Shown: positions 1 to 8,546 of the stretch, piece after piece
Layout: every line of letters begins with the position of its first letter
How positions within the stretch are numbered: position 1 is the stretch's first letter
NCBI RefSeq assembly: GCF_003047295.1
Contig: NZ_PZYZ01000013.1
Location: 1 to 57,382 of the forward strand
Direction of reading: 5' to 3'
Length of the DNA stretch: 57,382 nucleotides
DNA from: Nocardioides sediminis
GTDB lineage: Bacteria; Actinomycetota; Actinomycetes; Propionibacteriales; Nocardioidaceae
Position numbers and translations under genes: made by a program
The notes under the pieces: model-generated
Told to the model about the DNA's origin: nothing
Seen by the model: only the letters and a program-made list of their open reading frames with translations
Database searches by the model: none

Positions 1-317
1 TCGGGAGACATGTACGGCGCCCGGCCTTCGCGCTCGGCCTGCGCGGGCGTCTCGACGAACGTGCAGTAGTGGCACCGGTCCCGGCACAGCCGGGTCACCG
101 GGATGAACACCTTCGGCGAGTAGGTCACCACGCCCGGGCGACCCGCTGCCACCAGCCCGGCGTCGCGGACCCGCGCCGCGACGGCCGTCAGGCGGTCGAG
201 GTCCTCCCCGGCCGCCGCGAGCAGCACGGTGGCCTCGTCGACGTCCAGCGCGGCGCCGCGCTCGGCGCGCGCCAAGGCGCGGCGCACCTGCTGCGGGGTA
301 GGTGTCTCGCGGCTCAT
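1..317 (-). CDS. fbiC: FO synthase FbiC, N-terminal part (truncated by window edge)
   Basis: FbiC is a two-module radical-SAM enzyme that makes FO, the deazaflavin chromophore of coenzyme F420. Only the first ~105 residues lie in the window; the rest runs off the left edge. They include a helical N-terminal extension, then VTYSPKVFIPVTRLC and the radical-SAM CX3CX2C cluster at C78, C82 and C85, typical of the CofG half. The ATG at 317 lies one base after the stop of the F420 reductase gene, so the two are transcribed together. The link to F420 fits the luciferase-like oxidoreductases elsewhere in the window. Identification is firm; completeness cannot be judged. Confidence 0.93.
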   Translation of the reverse strand, partial: MSRETPTPQQVRRALARAERGAALDVDEATVLLAAAGEDLDRLTAVAARVRDAGLVAAGRPGVVTYSPKVFIPVTRLCRDRCHYCTFVETPAQAEREGRAPYMSP

Positions 318-318
318 C

Positions 319-981
319 TCACACGTCCGTGACCCGCACGCCCGCGTGGGCCTCGTAGCGGCGGTTGATGCTGATCAGGTTGGCGGTCAGGGCCTCGACC
401 TGGTGGGCGTTGCGGATGCGCCCGGCGTAGATCCCGCGCATGCCGGGCACCGCATCGGCGAGCGCCTGGACGGCGTCCGTGGCCTCCCGGTCGTCACCGA
501 GCACCAGCACGTCGGTGTCCACCGACTCCACCTCGGGATCCTCGAGCAGCACCGCCGACACGTTGTGGAAGGCCCCCACCACGCGCGACTCGGTGAGGAT
601 CGCGGCCGCCTGCTGAGTCGCCGACCCCTCGGGCACCGGCAGGGCATAGGCACCCTGCTTGTCGAAGCCCAACGGGTTGACGCAGTCGACGACGATCTTG
701 CCGGCGAGCTCGCCCTTCAGCGACTCGAGCAGCTCGCCGTGGCCGTCCCACGGCACGACCACCAGCACGATGTCACCGGCCGCCGCCGCGCCCGCGTTGG
801 ACGCGCCCTCGACGTGGCCGCCGGTCACTTCCGACAGCTCGGCGGCCGCCTTCTCGGCGCGCTCGGCGGCCCGGCTGCCGAGGACCACGTGGAGGCCGGC
901 CTGTGCGAAGCGGCGCGCCAGGCCGCGTCCCTGGGGGCCGGTGCCACCGAGCACGGCCACGGTGCGTCCGGGAGAATCCAT
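319..981 (-). CDS. npdG: NADPH-dependent F420 reductase
   Basis: This 220-residue protein moves hydride between NADP(H) and coenzyme F420, the usual way F420H2 is made for F420-dependent enzymes. It opens with the Rossmann motif VLGGTGPQGRGLARR (residues ~9-23), and motifs such as VVPWDG, DCVNPLGF and GAFHNVSAVLL follow, as in the Fno/NpdG family. Length matches the family. I chose the ATG at 981 because translation then begins just before the nucleotide-binding strand; an upstream ATG at 1014 would add 11 unlikely residues. It sits directly upstream of fbiC with a one-base gap, so F420 synthesis and recycling appear co-expressed. Confidence 0.9.
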   Translation of the reverse strand: MDSPGRTVAVLGGTGPQGRGLARRFAQAGLHVVLGSRAAERAEKAAAELSEVTGGHVEGASNAGAAAAGDIVLVVVPWDGHGELLESLKGELAGKIVVDCVNPLGFDKQGAYALPVPEGSATQQAAAILTESRVVGAFHNVSAVLLEDPEVESVDTDVLVLGDDREATDAVQALADAVPGMRGIYAGRIRNAHQVEALTANLISINRRYEAHAGVRVTDV

Positions 982-1023
982 GATGACTCCTTGCGTGTGA
1001 AGAATGCCGCACACGATAGCAAA

Positions 1024-1039
1024 CCATGCATATCATTCG
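1024..1039 (-). promoter_or_regulatory. AT-rich conserved promoter element upstream of npdG
   Basis: The plus-strand 16-mer here matches 14 of 16 positions with the element at 41683-41698 in front of the AtuA operon, read by eye. It lies ~43 bases upstream of the npdG start. It is either a shared operator or a shared promoter core. If it is an operator, F420 supply and the AtuA operon would answer to the same regulator. Confidence 0.4.
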
Positions 1040-1057
1040 GCGCTTACTGGTTGTCGT

Positions 1058-1069
1058 CCCACATGTGGG
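1058..1069. repeat. 12-bp perfect palindrome between thiolase stop and npdG promoter
   Basis: CCCACATGTGGG is self-complementary and lies 32 bases past the thiolase stop, before the npdG promoter element. It could be an operator half of the npdG promoter or the base of a weak terminator for the upstream operon. Nothing in the sequence separates these. Confidence 0.25.
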
Positions 1070-1100
1070 GACCGCAGTGCCGACCGACTAACCGAGCACC

Positions 1101-2249
1101 TCAGATGATCTCGATGACCGTGGCGTTGGCAAGGCCGCCTCCCTCGCACATGGTCTGGAGCCCGTAGCGCCCGCCGGAGCGGCGCAACGCATGGACCATG
1201 GTCGTCATGAGCCGTGCGCCGGTCGCACCCAGGGGGTGACCGAGGGCGATCGCACCCCCAAGAGGGTTGGTCCGCTCGGGGTCGGCGCCGGTGGCCTTCA
1301 GCCAGGCGAGCACGATGGGGGCGAACGCCTCGTTCACCTCGAAGTGGTCGATCTGCTCGAGCTTGAGCCGGGACCGCTCCAGCACGCGGGCAGTCGCAGG
1401 GATCGGGCCGCTCAGCATCGTCACCGGGTCGCAGCCGACCACCGCGGTCGTGTGGACCCGAGCCAGCGGCTCGAGCCCGTGGCGCTCGACGGCCTCGCCG
1501 GAGGCGATGACCAGGGCCGCTGCCCCGTCGGAGATCTGGCTCGCGACGGCGGCGGTGAGCACGCCGCCCTCGGTGACGGGCGCCAGCCCAGCCATCTTCT
1601 CCAGGGTCGTGTCGGGCCGGGGACCCTCGTCCCGTTTCACGCCTTCCCACGGCTCGATCTCGTCGTCGAACGCGCCGGCCTCGACCGCGCGGGCCGCGCG
1701 CTGGTGGCTCTCGAGCGCAAACTCCTCCATCTGCCGGCGATCGACGCCGTACTCCGCGGCGATCATCTCGGCGCCACGGAACTGGCTGATCTCCTGGTCG
1801 CCGTAGCGTTCGGCCCAGCGGAGGCCCGAGCGCGGATGCCCCATGCCGGCCTCCTGACCGAGCACGGCCGGGCTGCCGATGGGCACCAGGCTCATCACCT
1901 CGACACCACCGGCGACCACCAGGTCCATGTCCCCGGACCTGATCGCCTGGGCGGCGAAGTGGACGGCCTGCTGGGAGGAGCCGCACTGCCGGTCCACCGT
2001 GGTCGCAGGCACCGTCTCCGGAAGGCCGGCGGCGAGGGTCGCGGTGCGCGCGACGTTGAAGGCCTGGGCCCCGACCTGCGAGACGCAGCCGAGGATGACG
2101 TCATCGACGAGCTCCGGAGCCACGCCGCTGCGCTCGACCGCGGCTCGGATCGCGTGGCCCGCGAGGTCGACGGGGTGGGCGCTGGAGAGTCCGCCCCGTC
2201 GACGGCCCACGGGGGTGCGGACGGCGGAGACGATGTAGGCGTCGGTCAT
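1101..2249 (-). CDS. Acetyl-CoA acetyltransferase (thiolase)
   Basis: A 382-residue thiolase that should cleave a 3-oxoacyl-CoA with CoA, releasing acetyl- or propionyl-CoA. The nucleophilic Cys is C89 in RQCGSSQQA, and the C-terminal catalytic motifs GHPLGATGARL and QTMCEGGG are intact. Length is standard for the thiolase II family. It is the last gene of a five-gene operon (acyl-CoA dehydrogenase, amidohydrolase, ADP-forming synthetase, hydratase, thiolase), one base after the hydratase stop. A related thiolase lies at 7327-8529 on the other side of the divergent promoter. Chain length and exact substrate are unknown. Confidence 0.88.
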   Translation of the reverse strand: MTDAYIVSAVRTPVGRRRGGLSSAHPVDLAGHAIRAAVERSGVAPELVDDVILGCVSQVGAQAFNVARTATLAAGLPETVPATTVDRQCGSSQQAVHFAAQAIRSGDMDLVVAGGVEVMSLVPIGSPAVLGQEAGMGHPRSGLRWAERYGDQEISQFRGAEMIAAEYGVDRRQMEEFALESHQRAARAVEAGAFDDEIEPWEGVKRDEGPRPDTTLEKMAGLAPVTEGGVLTAAVASQISDGAAALVIASGEAVERHGLEPLARVHTTAVVGCDPVTMLSGPIPATARVLERSRLKLEQIDHFEVNEAFAPIVLAWLKATGADPERTNPLGGAIALGHPLGATGARLMTTMVHALRRSGGRYGLQTMCEGGGLANATVIEII

Positions 2250-2250
2250 G

Positions 2251-3051
2251 TCACTGCTCCGTGCTCGGGTCGGTCGGGATCCAGCTGGGGCGGCGCTTGC
2301 CGAAGAAGGCGTCGACGCCCTCGGCGAGGTCGGTCCCGAGGAAGAACGGCAGGTTGAGGAACTGCGCAGCGTCGAGCGCCTGCGAAGCGGGCATGTCGGC
2401 GAGCAGGGTGAAGGTCTTGCGGCCCAGCCGCAGCGCGACAGGGCTGACCTTCTCCAGCTTGGCGGCGTACTCGGCGAGCGCGTCGTCGAGCCCGGCTGCG
2501 GGCACGACCCGGTTTGCGAAACCGATGCGGTGGGCCTCGGCGGCGTCGATCGCGTCTCCCGTCATCATCATCTCGAGCAGGACCTTGCGCGGGATCGAGC
2601 GCGCGAGGTGAGCGACGATGATCATCGGGAAGAGACCGAGCTTGGCCTCGGGCATCGCGAAGCTCGCCCGGTCGCTGGCGATCACGATGTCGCACATCCC
2701 GGCGAGTCCCATGCCACCGGCGAATGCCGGACCGTTGACGGCCGCCACCACCGGCTTGGGGGCGTCGAGCATGTCCTTGTGGAGGTCGACGATGGCCTGG
2801 GGCCAGGCGTAGGCCTCCTCGACCGGGATCTCGCGGAAGCGGGCCATCTGGCGCAGGTCGCCGCCGGCGCAGAAGGCGTCGCCGGCGCCGGTGATGCCGA
2901 CGGACCGCACCGCCGGGTCCTCGAATGCCGCGTGCAACGCCGCGCGCAAGGCGCTCGAGGACTCCCGGTCCAGCGGGTTGCGCTCGCCGGGGCGGTTGAG
3001 GACCAGCACCTCCATCGATCCGCGGCGCTCGATGCGGACGAGGTCGCTCAT
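2251..3051 (-). CDS. Enoyl-CoA hydratase/isomerase family protein
   Basis: A 266-residue crotonase-fold protein, presumably hydrating or isomerising an unsaturated acyl-CoA. The oxyanion-hole segment FCAGGDLRQM and the core AFAGGMGLAGMCDI are clear. Compared with classical hydratases, the first catalytic Glu (GGGCEL) is replaced by Gly in GGMGL, while the Glu in MPEAKLG is kept, so chemistry may differ from simple hydration. It is strikingly similar over its whole length to the hydratase at 39178-39987, including the NGPAFAGGMGLAGMCD block and the end PSWIP/PSWVP. The ATG overlaps the synthetase stop (ATGA). Confidence 0.85.
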   Translation of the reverse strand: MSDLVRIERRGSMEVLVLNRPGERNPLDRESSSALRAALHAAFEDPAVRSVGITGAGDAFCAGGDLRQMARFREIPVEEAYAWPQAIVDLHKDMLDAPKPVVAAVNGPAFAGGMGLAGMCDIVIASDRASFAMPEAKLGLFPMIIVAHLARSIPRKVLLEMMMTGDAIDAAEAHRIGFANRVVPAAGLDDALAEYAAKLEKVSPVALRLGRKTFTLLADMPASQALDAAQFLNLPFFLGTDLAEGVDAFFGKRRPSWIPTDPSTEQ

Positions 3052-5180
3052 GCCGGGCCCTCCGCCCGCAGGACGAGGGCGTCGACCGCGACCGCACCAC
3101 GTCCGTCGGGGCGGACCAGAACGGGGTTGAGGTCGAGCTCGCTGATGGCGGTGGGGTGGTCCGCGCCGAGGCGCGAGAGGTCGGCGACGACCTGCGCGAG
3201 CGCCTCGACGTCGGCCGGGGGCGCGCCGCGGAAGCCGTCGAGGAGCGCGAAACCCTTGAGCGAGCGCACCATCGCGACGGCCCGCTCCGGCGTGACGGGC
3301 GCCGGGTGCAGCACGGCGTCGTCGAGGAGCTCGGTCATGACCCCACCGGTGCCGACCACGACGAACGGGCCGAACTGCGGGTCGACCACGAGACCGACGA
3401 GGATCTCGACCCCGTCCACGACCTGCTGCTGCACGAGGATCCCGTCGGCGTCGTCACCGCCGAGCGCCTCGCGAGCCCGCTCGGAGAGGAGATCGAAGGC
3501 GGACCGGGCACCGGCCTCGTCCTCGACGCGCAGCACGACGCCCCCCATCTCGGTCCGGTGCAAGATCCGGTCGCTGACCACCTTCATCGCGACGGGGAAC
3601 CCGATGTCGCTGGCGGTCTTCGCGGCGCCGTCCGCGTCGGTGACGACGGTCTCCGCGGGGAACGGGATGCCGTAGGCCGCCAGCAGCGCCTTGGCGTCCT
3701 CGTCGGCCAGCGCACCGGTGCGACCGGCGGGGATCGCTGCGACCGGCTCGCGCTGCACTTCGAGCTCGAGGGTCGTCGGGCGCGCTGCGAAGTCCGCAAG
3801 ACCGCGAACCGCAGCGAAGAGCTCGCTCGCCGAGGCGAAGACGGGTACGCCGTGCGTGGCATAGGTGGCGCGCTCGTCGTCGTTGCAGCTGCCGTCCATC
3901 GCGTAGACCACGAGCGGGAGGGAGGTGCGCCCAGCGGCCTCGGCCAGATGGGTCGCACTGTCGCGACCCATCGCGCCGGTCAGCTCCTTGCGCGCGTAGA
4001 CCAGGAGGTCGACGCCGTTGTCGGCGGCGAATGCCTCGTAGGCCAGGGCGGCCAGGTCAGCGCGCTTGGCGACGTCACCGGTCAGGTCGCACGGGTTGAG
4101 CGCGTTGCCGTGGGGGAACAGCGCGTCGAGCCGCTCGGCCGTAGCCGGCGACACGGCCGGCAGCCGGAGGCCGAAGTCGGCCGCGCGGTCGGCAAGCGCG
4201 CCGGCCTGGCCGCCGGACACCGACATCACGGCGATGTCGCGGCCCGCGACGTTCGCGCCCTTCGACTGCACCGCGAGGTGCAGCTTGGCGATCGCCACGA
4301 CCTCGCTCAGCTCATCCACGCGGATCACGCCGAGGGAGTCGAAGAGCGCCTGGTAGATCCGGTCCTCACCGGCCAGGGCGCCGGTGTGGGCGGCGGCGCG
4401 TGCCGCCGCCTGGTCTGTACGCCCCACCTTGATGGCGACGATCGGCTTGCCGAGCTCGGCGGCGAGGCGGGCGACGGCGACGAAGTCGTCGGGGCGACGG
4501 ATCGCCTCGACGAACGAGAGGACCATCTCGACCTCGGGGTCCTGCAGGGCGACGGAGAGGTAGTCGGCGTAGCCGAGGTCGATCTCGTTGCCGGCGCTGG
4601 CGTAGTACTTCACGCCGATGCCCTCGTCCGCGAGGCGGGACACCAAAGACCCGGCGGTCGCGCCGCTCTGCGTGATGACGGCGACCTTGCCGGGGGATAC
4701 ACCCTGGCCCAGGACGGGCTGGATGGAGAGCACCGTGCCGTTGGCGAAGTTGGCGATTCCGTCGGAGTTCGGGCCGTGGATCCGCATGCCCGCCGCACGG
4801 GCGACCTCGAGTATCTCGCGCTCGACGCGCTTTCCGTCCTCGCCACCCTCACCGAAACCCTGGGCGGGGAGCACGACCGCGCCGACACCGGCGGCGGCAC
4901 ACTCGGCGACAGCGCGGGCGGTCCCGATGGCGTCCATCGTCACGACCGCTACGTCCACGTGGCCCTCGACGTCGGCGATCGAGGGCGCGCAGCGCAGCCC
5001 GCCGATCTCGTCGCGGTTCGGGTTGACGGGGATCAGATCCCCGGCGAAGCCGTACTGCTGCAGGAGCCGCTGCGGCCACCAGGCCAGGCTGTGTTCGCGG
5101 CCGCTGGCGCCCACGATCGCGACCCGCTCGGGGTGCCACATACGGTGAATCGACTCCTCGGAGCCGGTGACGAGCCTCAT
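3048..5180 (-). CDS. Acyl-CoA synthetase (ADP/NDP-forming), fused alpha-beta type
   Basis: A 710-residue fusion of the CoA-binding/ligase alpha part and the ATP-grasp beta part of ADP-forming acetyl-CoA synthetases. These interconvert acyl-CoA plus ADP and Pi with the free acid plus ATP. The N-terminus carries the CoA-binding motif VAIVGASGRE and later GPNSDGIANF; AAAHTGALAGED holds the His expected to be phosphorylated. The C-terminal third is the ATP-grasp domain with MKVVSDRILHRTEMGGVVL and ends ELDLNPVLV. It overlaps the amidohydrolase stop by ATGA. In this operon it may activate an acid or recover ATP from a short acyl-CoA; direction is not deducible. Confidence 0.87.
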   Translation of the reverse strand: MRLVTGSEESIHRMWHPERVAIVGASGREHSLAWWPQRLLQQYGFAGDLIPVNPNRDEIGGLRCAPSIADVEGHVDVAVVTMDAIGTARAVAECAAAGVGAVVLPAQGFGEGGEDGKRVEREILEVARAAGMRIHGPNSDGIANFANGTVLSIQPVLGQGVSPGKVAVITQSGATAGSLVSRLADEGIGVKYYASAGNEIDLGYADYLSVALQDPEVEMVLSFVEAIRRPDDFVAVARLAAELGKPIVAIKVGRTDQAAARAAAHTGALAGEDRIYQALFDSLGVIRVDELSEVVAIAKLHLAVQSKGANVAGRDIAVMSVSGGQAGALADRAADFGLRLPAVSPATAERLDALFPHGNALNPCDLTGDVAKRADLAALAYEAFAADNGVDLLVYARKELTGAMGRDSATHLAEAAGRTSLPLVVYAMDGSCNDDERATYATHGVPVFASASELFAAVRGLADFAARPTTLELEVQREPVAAIPAGRTGALADEDAKALLAAYGIPFPAETVVTDADGAAKTASDIGFPVAMKVVSDRILHRTEMGGVVLRVEDEAGARSAFDLLSERAREALGGDDADGILVQQQVVDGVEILVGLVVDPQFGPFVVVGTGGVMTELLDDAVLHPAPVTPERAVAMVRSLKGFALLDGFRGAPPADVEALAQVVADLSRLGADHPTAISELDLNPVLVRPDGRGAVAVDALVLRAEGPA

Positions 5181-6025
5181 CGGGGGTGGTCCTCCTGCAG
5201 GTCGGTGCTGGTCTGTGGCGTGGTGGTGCTTGGCGTGGTGACCCCCATCAGGCCCGCCAGGGTGTCCCCGAGGATCGCGTCCTCATCAGCGGTCGGGAGC
5301 CCGAGGGAACGAATGAAGGCGATCTCGTCGCTCGGGTCGGCCATGGGCCAGTCCGACCCGAAGACGACCCGCCGCGGTCCGTGCCGCTCGATCAGTGCGC
5401 GGACGCGGTCGGCGCCCAGGTCAGCCAAGCGCGGCGGCCACGACGTCTCGACGTAGATCCGCGGGTCGCCCAGCGTCTGCTCCTCGCTGCCTGACAGGTC
5501 GTGGTAGCCGCCGTAGTGGAAGGCGACGAAGACCAGGTCGGGGACGGCGTCCATGATCGCGGAGACGTGCTTGGTGGCACCGCGCTCGGTCGCGGCGTCG
5601 TCGTTGCCGTGGCCGACGTGCGCGAGGACGGGGATGCCCTCCTCGGCGAGCGCCGCGAAGATCTCGTGGACCGCAGGGTCACCGAGGGACAGGCCCTGGA
5701 AGTTGGGGTGGAACTTGACGCCCACGATCCCGTTGTCGCGGAGGTGACGCAGGTTCTCCTCGACGCTGATGCCGGTGTGGACGGTCCCGCACGGGATGAA
5801 GCGGCTCCGGTCGAGGCCGCCGACGAACTCATTGGTCCGCGCGACGTGGCGCGCCTCGTTGGCGATCGCGAGAGTGCAGCCGTAGTCGATCCCGGCGGCG
5901 TCCATCGCCCGGAGCAGGCCTGACACGGTCCCGTCGCCGACGGCGTCGAGCCCCGCCGGACGGGCGGCGACGAGTCGCGCGGCAAGGGCGTCGGGCCAGA
6001 CGTGACAGTGTGCGTCGACGATCAC
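5177..6025 (-). CDS. Amidohydrolase-family (ACMSD-like) metal-dependent hydrolase or decarboxylase
   Basis: A 282-residue protein of the amidohydrolase-2 family, whose members hydrolyse C-C or C-N bonds or decarboxylate. The metal-binding His pair is in VDAHCHVW at the start, a central His is in VLAHVGHG, another in FHYGGYH, and the Asp motif is VVFGSDWPMADPSDE near the C-terminus. The GTG start shares bases with the acyl-CoA dehydrogenase stop (GTGA). Setting within a CoA-oxidation operon suggests hydrolysis of a ring or 1,3-diketone-type intermediate, but that is inference. Confidence 0.8.
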   Translation of the reverse strand: MIVDAHCHVWPDALAARLVAARPAGLDAVGDGTVSGLLRAMDAAGIDYGCTLAIANEARHVARTNEFVGGLDRSRFIPCGTVHTGISVEENLRHLRDNGIVGVKFHPNFQGLSLGDPAVHEIFAALAEEGIPVLAHVGHGNDDAATERGATKHVSAIMDAVPDLVFVAFHYGGYHDLSGSEEQTLGDPRIYVETSWPPRLADLGADRVRALIERHGPRRVVFGSDWPMADPSDEIAFIRSLGLPTADEDAILGDTLAGLMGVTTPSTTTPQTSTDLQEDHPR

Positions 6026-7164
6026 CGCGGGCCTCGCTTCATCAGCTGACGTGCCAGCGAGTCGAGGATGACCTCGGTCGAGCCCTCGTAGATGCGCATC
6101 GGTCGCACCTCGCGATAGAGCCGCTCGACGGTGCCACCGGTGACGAGCCCGAAGCGCCCCATGACCTGGACGGCGCGGTCGACGACCCTGCCGGCGACCT
6201 CAGTGGCACCGACCTTCGCCATCGACGAGAGGTGCAGGTTGGCCTGCGGGTCGCGGGCTGCGGCCGCCGCGGCGCGGTAGGTCAGGGAGCGGGCCATCTC
6301 GATCTCGACCCATGACATGGCGAGGGTCGCGGGCACCCCGCCGAGGCGGGAGAGGGTGGTGCCGAACATCTCGCGGCCCTGCGCGTGCGCCATCGCCTCC
6401 TCCAGCGCCCGGTCCGCCACGCCGATCGCGGCGCCGGCGACCGATACCCGGAAAGTCGCCAGGGTTGCCAGCACGTGTGTGAAGCCCTCGCCCGGCTCGC
6501 CCACACGGTTGCCGACCGGGACGGTGACTTCGTCGAGCACGACGTCGCCGAGCACGTGCTCGTCCATCACGTCATGCGGGCGACTGATGGCCAGGCCCGC
6601 GCTGTCGGCGGGCACCAGGACGAGCGAGTACCCCTCGCCCTCGCGGGCCAGGATGCAGTAGAAGTCGGCTTCGCCGGCGTTGGTGATGAAGGACTTGTGC
6701 CCGTTCAGGTGGAGGACGCCGTCGCGTTCCTCGACCGTGGTCGACAGGGCCTTGAGGTCCGAGCCGATGTGCGGCTCGGTCAGGCCGAGCGCAGGAACGG
6801 CGTCGAGCCGGGCGACCCGCGGGAGCCACTCCTTCCGCAGCGCGTCGCTCCCGGCGCGGGTGAGGGCGAACGAGCCGATCCCCTGCATGGCGAACATCGA
6901 GTCGAGGTGCCCGCTCTCGGCCGCGAACGCCTCGCGGACGATGGTGACGGCGAGCGAGTCGACCTCGTCGAAACGACCTCCGTAGGCCCGGGGGACCGTG
7001 GTGCCGACCAGCCCGCTCGCGGCGAGCACACGGCGTACGTCGGGGTTGAAGCCCCGCTCGAGCGGCCCGTCGTCGCCGAGCTCGGCGATCGACGCGGCCA
7101 CGGCCCGCGCCTCGGCCTGGAGCTCGAGATAACGCTCGGGCAGCGCATAGAGCGCGTCAGACAT
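6022..7164 (-). CDS. Acyl-CoA dehydrogenase
   Basis: A 380-residue flavoprotein that should introduce an alpha-beta double bond into an acyl-CoA and pass electrons to ETF. Recognisable blocks are LGLTEPHIGSDLKAL (substrate/FAD loop), GHKSFITNAG (FAD binding) and the C-terminal RIYEGSTEVI, which carries the catalytic Glu. I chose the ATG at 7164, preceded by AAGGTGG; the frame stays open further upstream to 7308 but that sequence is promoter DNA with no family similarity. It is the first gene of the 7164-1101 operon and faces the thiolase at 7327 across a 162-bp divergent promoter. Confidence 0.88.
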   Translation of the reverse strand: MSDALYALPERYLELQAEARAVAASIAELGDDGPLERGFNPDVRRVLAASGLVGTTVPRAYGGRFDEVDSLAVTIVREAFAAESGHLDSMFAMQGIGSFALTRAGSDALRKEWLPRVARLDAVPALGLTEPHIGSDLKALSTTVEERDGVLHLNGHKSFITNAGEADFYCILAREGEGYSLVLVPADSAGLAISRPHDVMDEHVLGDVVLDEVTVPVGNRVGEPGEGFTHVLATLATFRVSVAGAAIGVADRALEEAMAHAQGREMFGTTLSRLGGVPATLAMSWVEIEMARSLTYRAAAAAARDPQANLHLSSMAKVGATEVAGRVVDRAVQVMGRFGLVTGGTVERLYREVRPMRIYEGSTEVILDSLARQLMKRGPR

Positions 7165-7257
7165 CTGCGATCCACCTTCGGTCGTGTTGGCCCTCGAAAG
7201 GCGACCATCCTGCACCGGAAGCGTGCCACTCCCAGACGAATCAGATCTACGGTCGAC

Positions 7258-7278
7258 ATTCATGATCACCATATCTAC
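7258..7278. promoter_or_regulatory. Conserved AT-rich element in divergent promoter (7165-7326)
   Basis: This 21-mer, containing ATCACCATAT, matches 18 of 21 positions with the reverse strand of 47170-47190 upstream of the Liv-type binding protein. It sits between the divergent acyl-CoA dehydrogenase and thiolase starts, just before TATTAT, a possible -10 box for the rightward operon. The best reading is a shared operator for one regulator acting on both loci. Confidence 0.45.
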
Positions 7279-7326
7279 TATTATCCCGAAGTCAACGCAG
7301 CCCATCACCTGGACCAGGAGGTCCCC

Positions 7327-8529
7327 ATGGCCCTATCGGCCCCCACCGGACTGGCCGACGCAGTGGTCGTCGGCGCGGTGCGCACCCCGATGGCACGAGG
7401 GAAGGAGTCCGGTGCCCTGGCGGCCCTCCACCCCGTGGAGCTCCTCGCCCAGACGTTCACCGAGCTCTTCGACCGCACCGGGGTGGACCCCGCGCTTGTC
7501 GACGACGTGCTGGTCGGGTGCGTGAGCCAGAGCGGCGAGCAGGCCTCGACGCCCGGCCGCCAGGCCTGGCTGTCGGCGGGCTTCCCCGTGCACGTGCCCG
7601 CGACGACCATCGAACGCAAGTGCGGCTCGGGGCAGCAGGCCGTGGACTTCGCCGTCCAGGCGATCACCTCCGGCGCCAGCGAGATCGTGGTCGCAGCCGG
7701 GCTGGAGGTGATGAGTCGGGTGCCGATGGGCTCGTCCACCCTGGGCAAGGACCCCTTCGGCCCGGGCGTCCGGGCCCGGTTCCCCGAGCTCACCTCGCAG
7801 GGCGTGGCCGCCGAGCTCGTCGCCGACAGGTGGGGCTTCACGCGGACCCAGCTCGACGAGTACGCCGCGCGCTCACACCAGCTCGCAGCCGCCACGCGCG
7901 ACGCCGGTGGGTTCGACCGCGAGATCGCCTCGATCCTCACGCCCGCCGGCGCGGTATCCACGGACGAGACCATCCGACCCGGCACCACGTCCGAGGGCCT
8001 CGCCGGCCTGCGCACCGCGTTCGCTACCGAGGCCAACCTCGAGCGCCACCCGACGATCGACTGGAAGATCACCGCCGGCAACTCCTCACAGATCACCGAC
8101 GGCGCAGCGGCACTCCTGCTGATGAGCGCCCGCAAGGCGGCCGAGCTCGGCCTGCGTCCGCGGGCACGGGTCCACATCGGGTCCGTCGCCGCCGACGACC
8201 CGGTCCTCATGCTCACCGCGCCCATCCCGGCGACGGAGAAGCTGCTCAAGCGCACGGGGCTCACGCTCGACGAGATCGACGCCTACGAGGTCAACGAGGC
8301 TTTCGCGCCGGTGCCGCTCGCGTGGGCGGCGACCCTCGGCGCCCCGCTGGACCGCCTCAACCCCCGCGGTGGCGCGATCGCCCTGGGCCACCCGCTCGGC
8401 GCCTCCGGCGCACGCCTGATGACCACCCTCCTCCATCACCTTGAGGACACCGGCGGCCACTTCGGCCTCCAGACCATGTGCGAGGCCGGCGGGATGGCGA
8501 ACGCCACCCTCGTCGAAGTCCTCTCCTGA
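7327..8529 (+). CDS. Acetyl-CoA acetyltransferase (thiolase)
   Basis: A 400-residue thiolase with the nucleophilic Cys at C99 (RKCGSGQQA) and intact GHPLGASGARL and QTMCEAGGMANA motifs. The ATG at 7327 is preceded by a strong AGGAGG at 7316-7321. It is the first of three rightward genes (thiolase, HSD10-like SDR, hydratase) and lies divergent to the 7164-1101 operon, which ends in another thiolase. The pair share long stretches, such as VDDV.(L)GCVSQ near residue 60, and look like related paralogues serving successive rounds or different chain ends. Confidence 0.88.
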   Translation: MALSAPTGLADAVVVGAVRTPMARGKESGALAALHPVELLAQTFTELFDRTGVDPALVDDVLVGCVSQSGEQASTPGRQAWLSAGFPVHVPATTIERKCGSGQQAVDFAVQAITSGASEIVVAAGLEVMSRVPMGSSTLGKDPFGPGVRARFPELTSQGVAAELVADRWGFTRTQLDEYAARSHQLAAATRDAGGFDREIASILTPAGAVSTDETIRPGTTSEGLAGLRTAFATEANLERHPTIDWKITAGNSSQITDGAAALLLMSARKAAELGLRPRARVHIGSVAADDPVLMLTAPIPATEKLLKRTGLTLDEIDAYEVNEAFAPVPLAWAATLGAPLDRLNPRGGAIALGHPLGASGARLMTTLLHHLEDTGGHFGLQTMCEAGGMANATLVEVLS

Positions 8530-8546
8530 ACCGAACGGACATCCAG

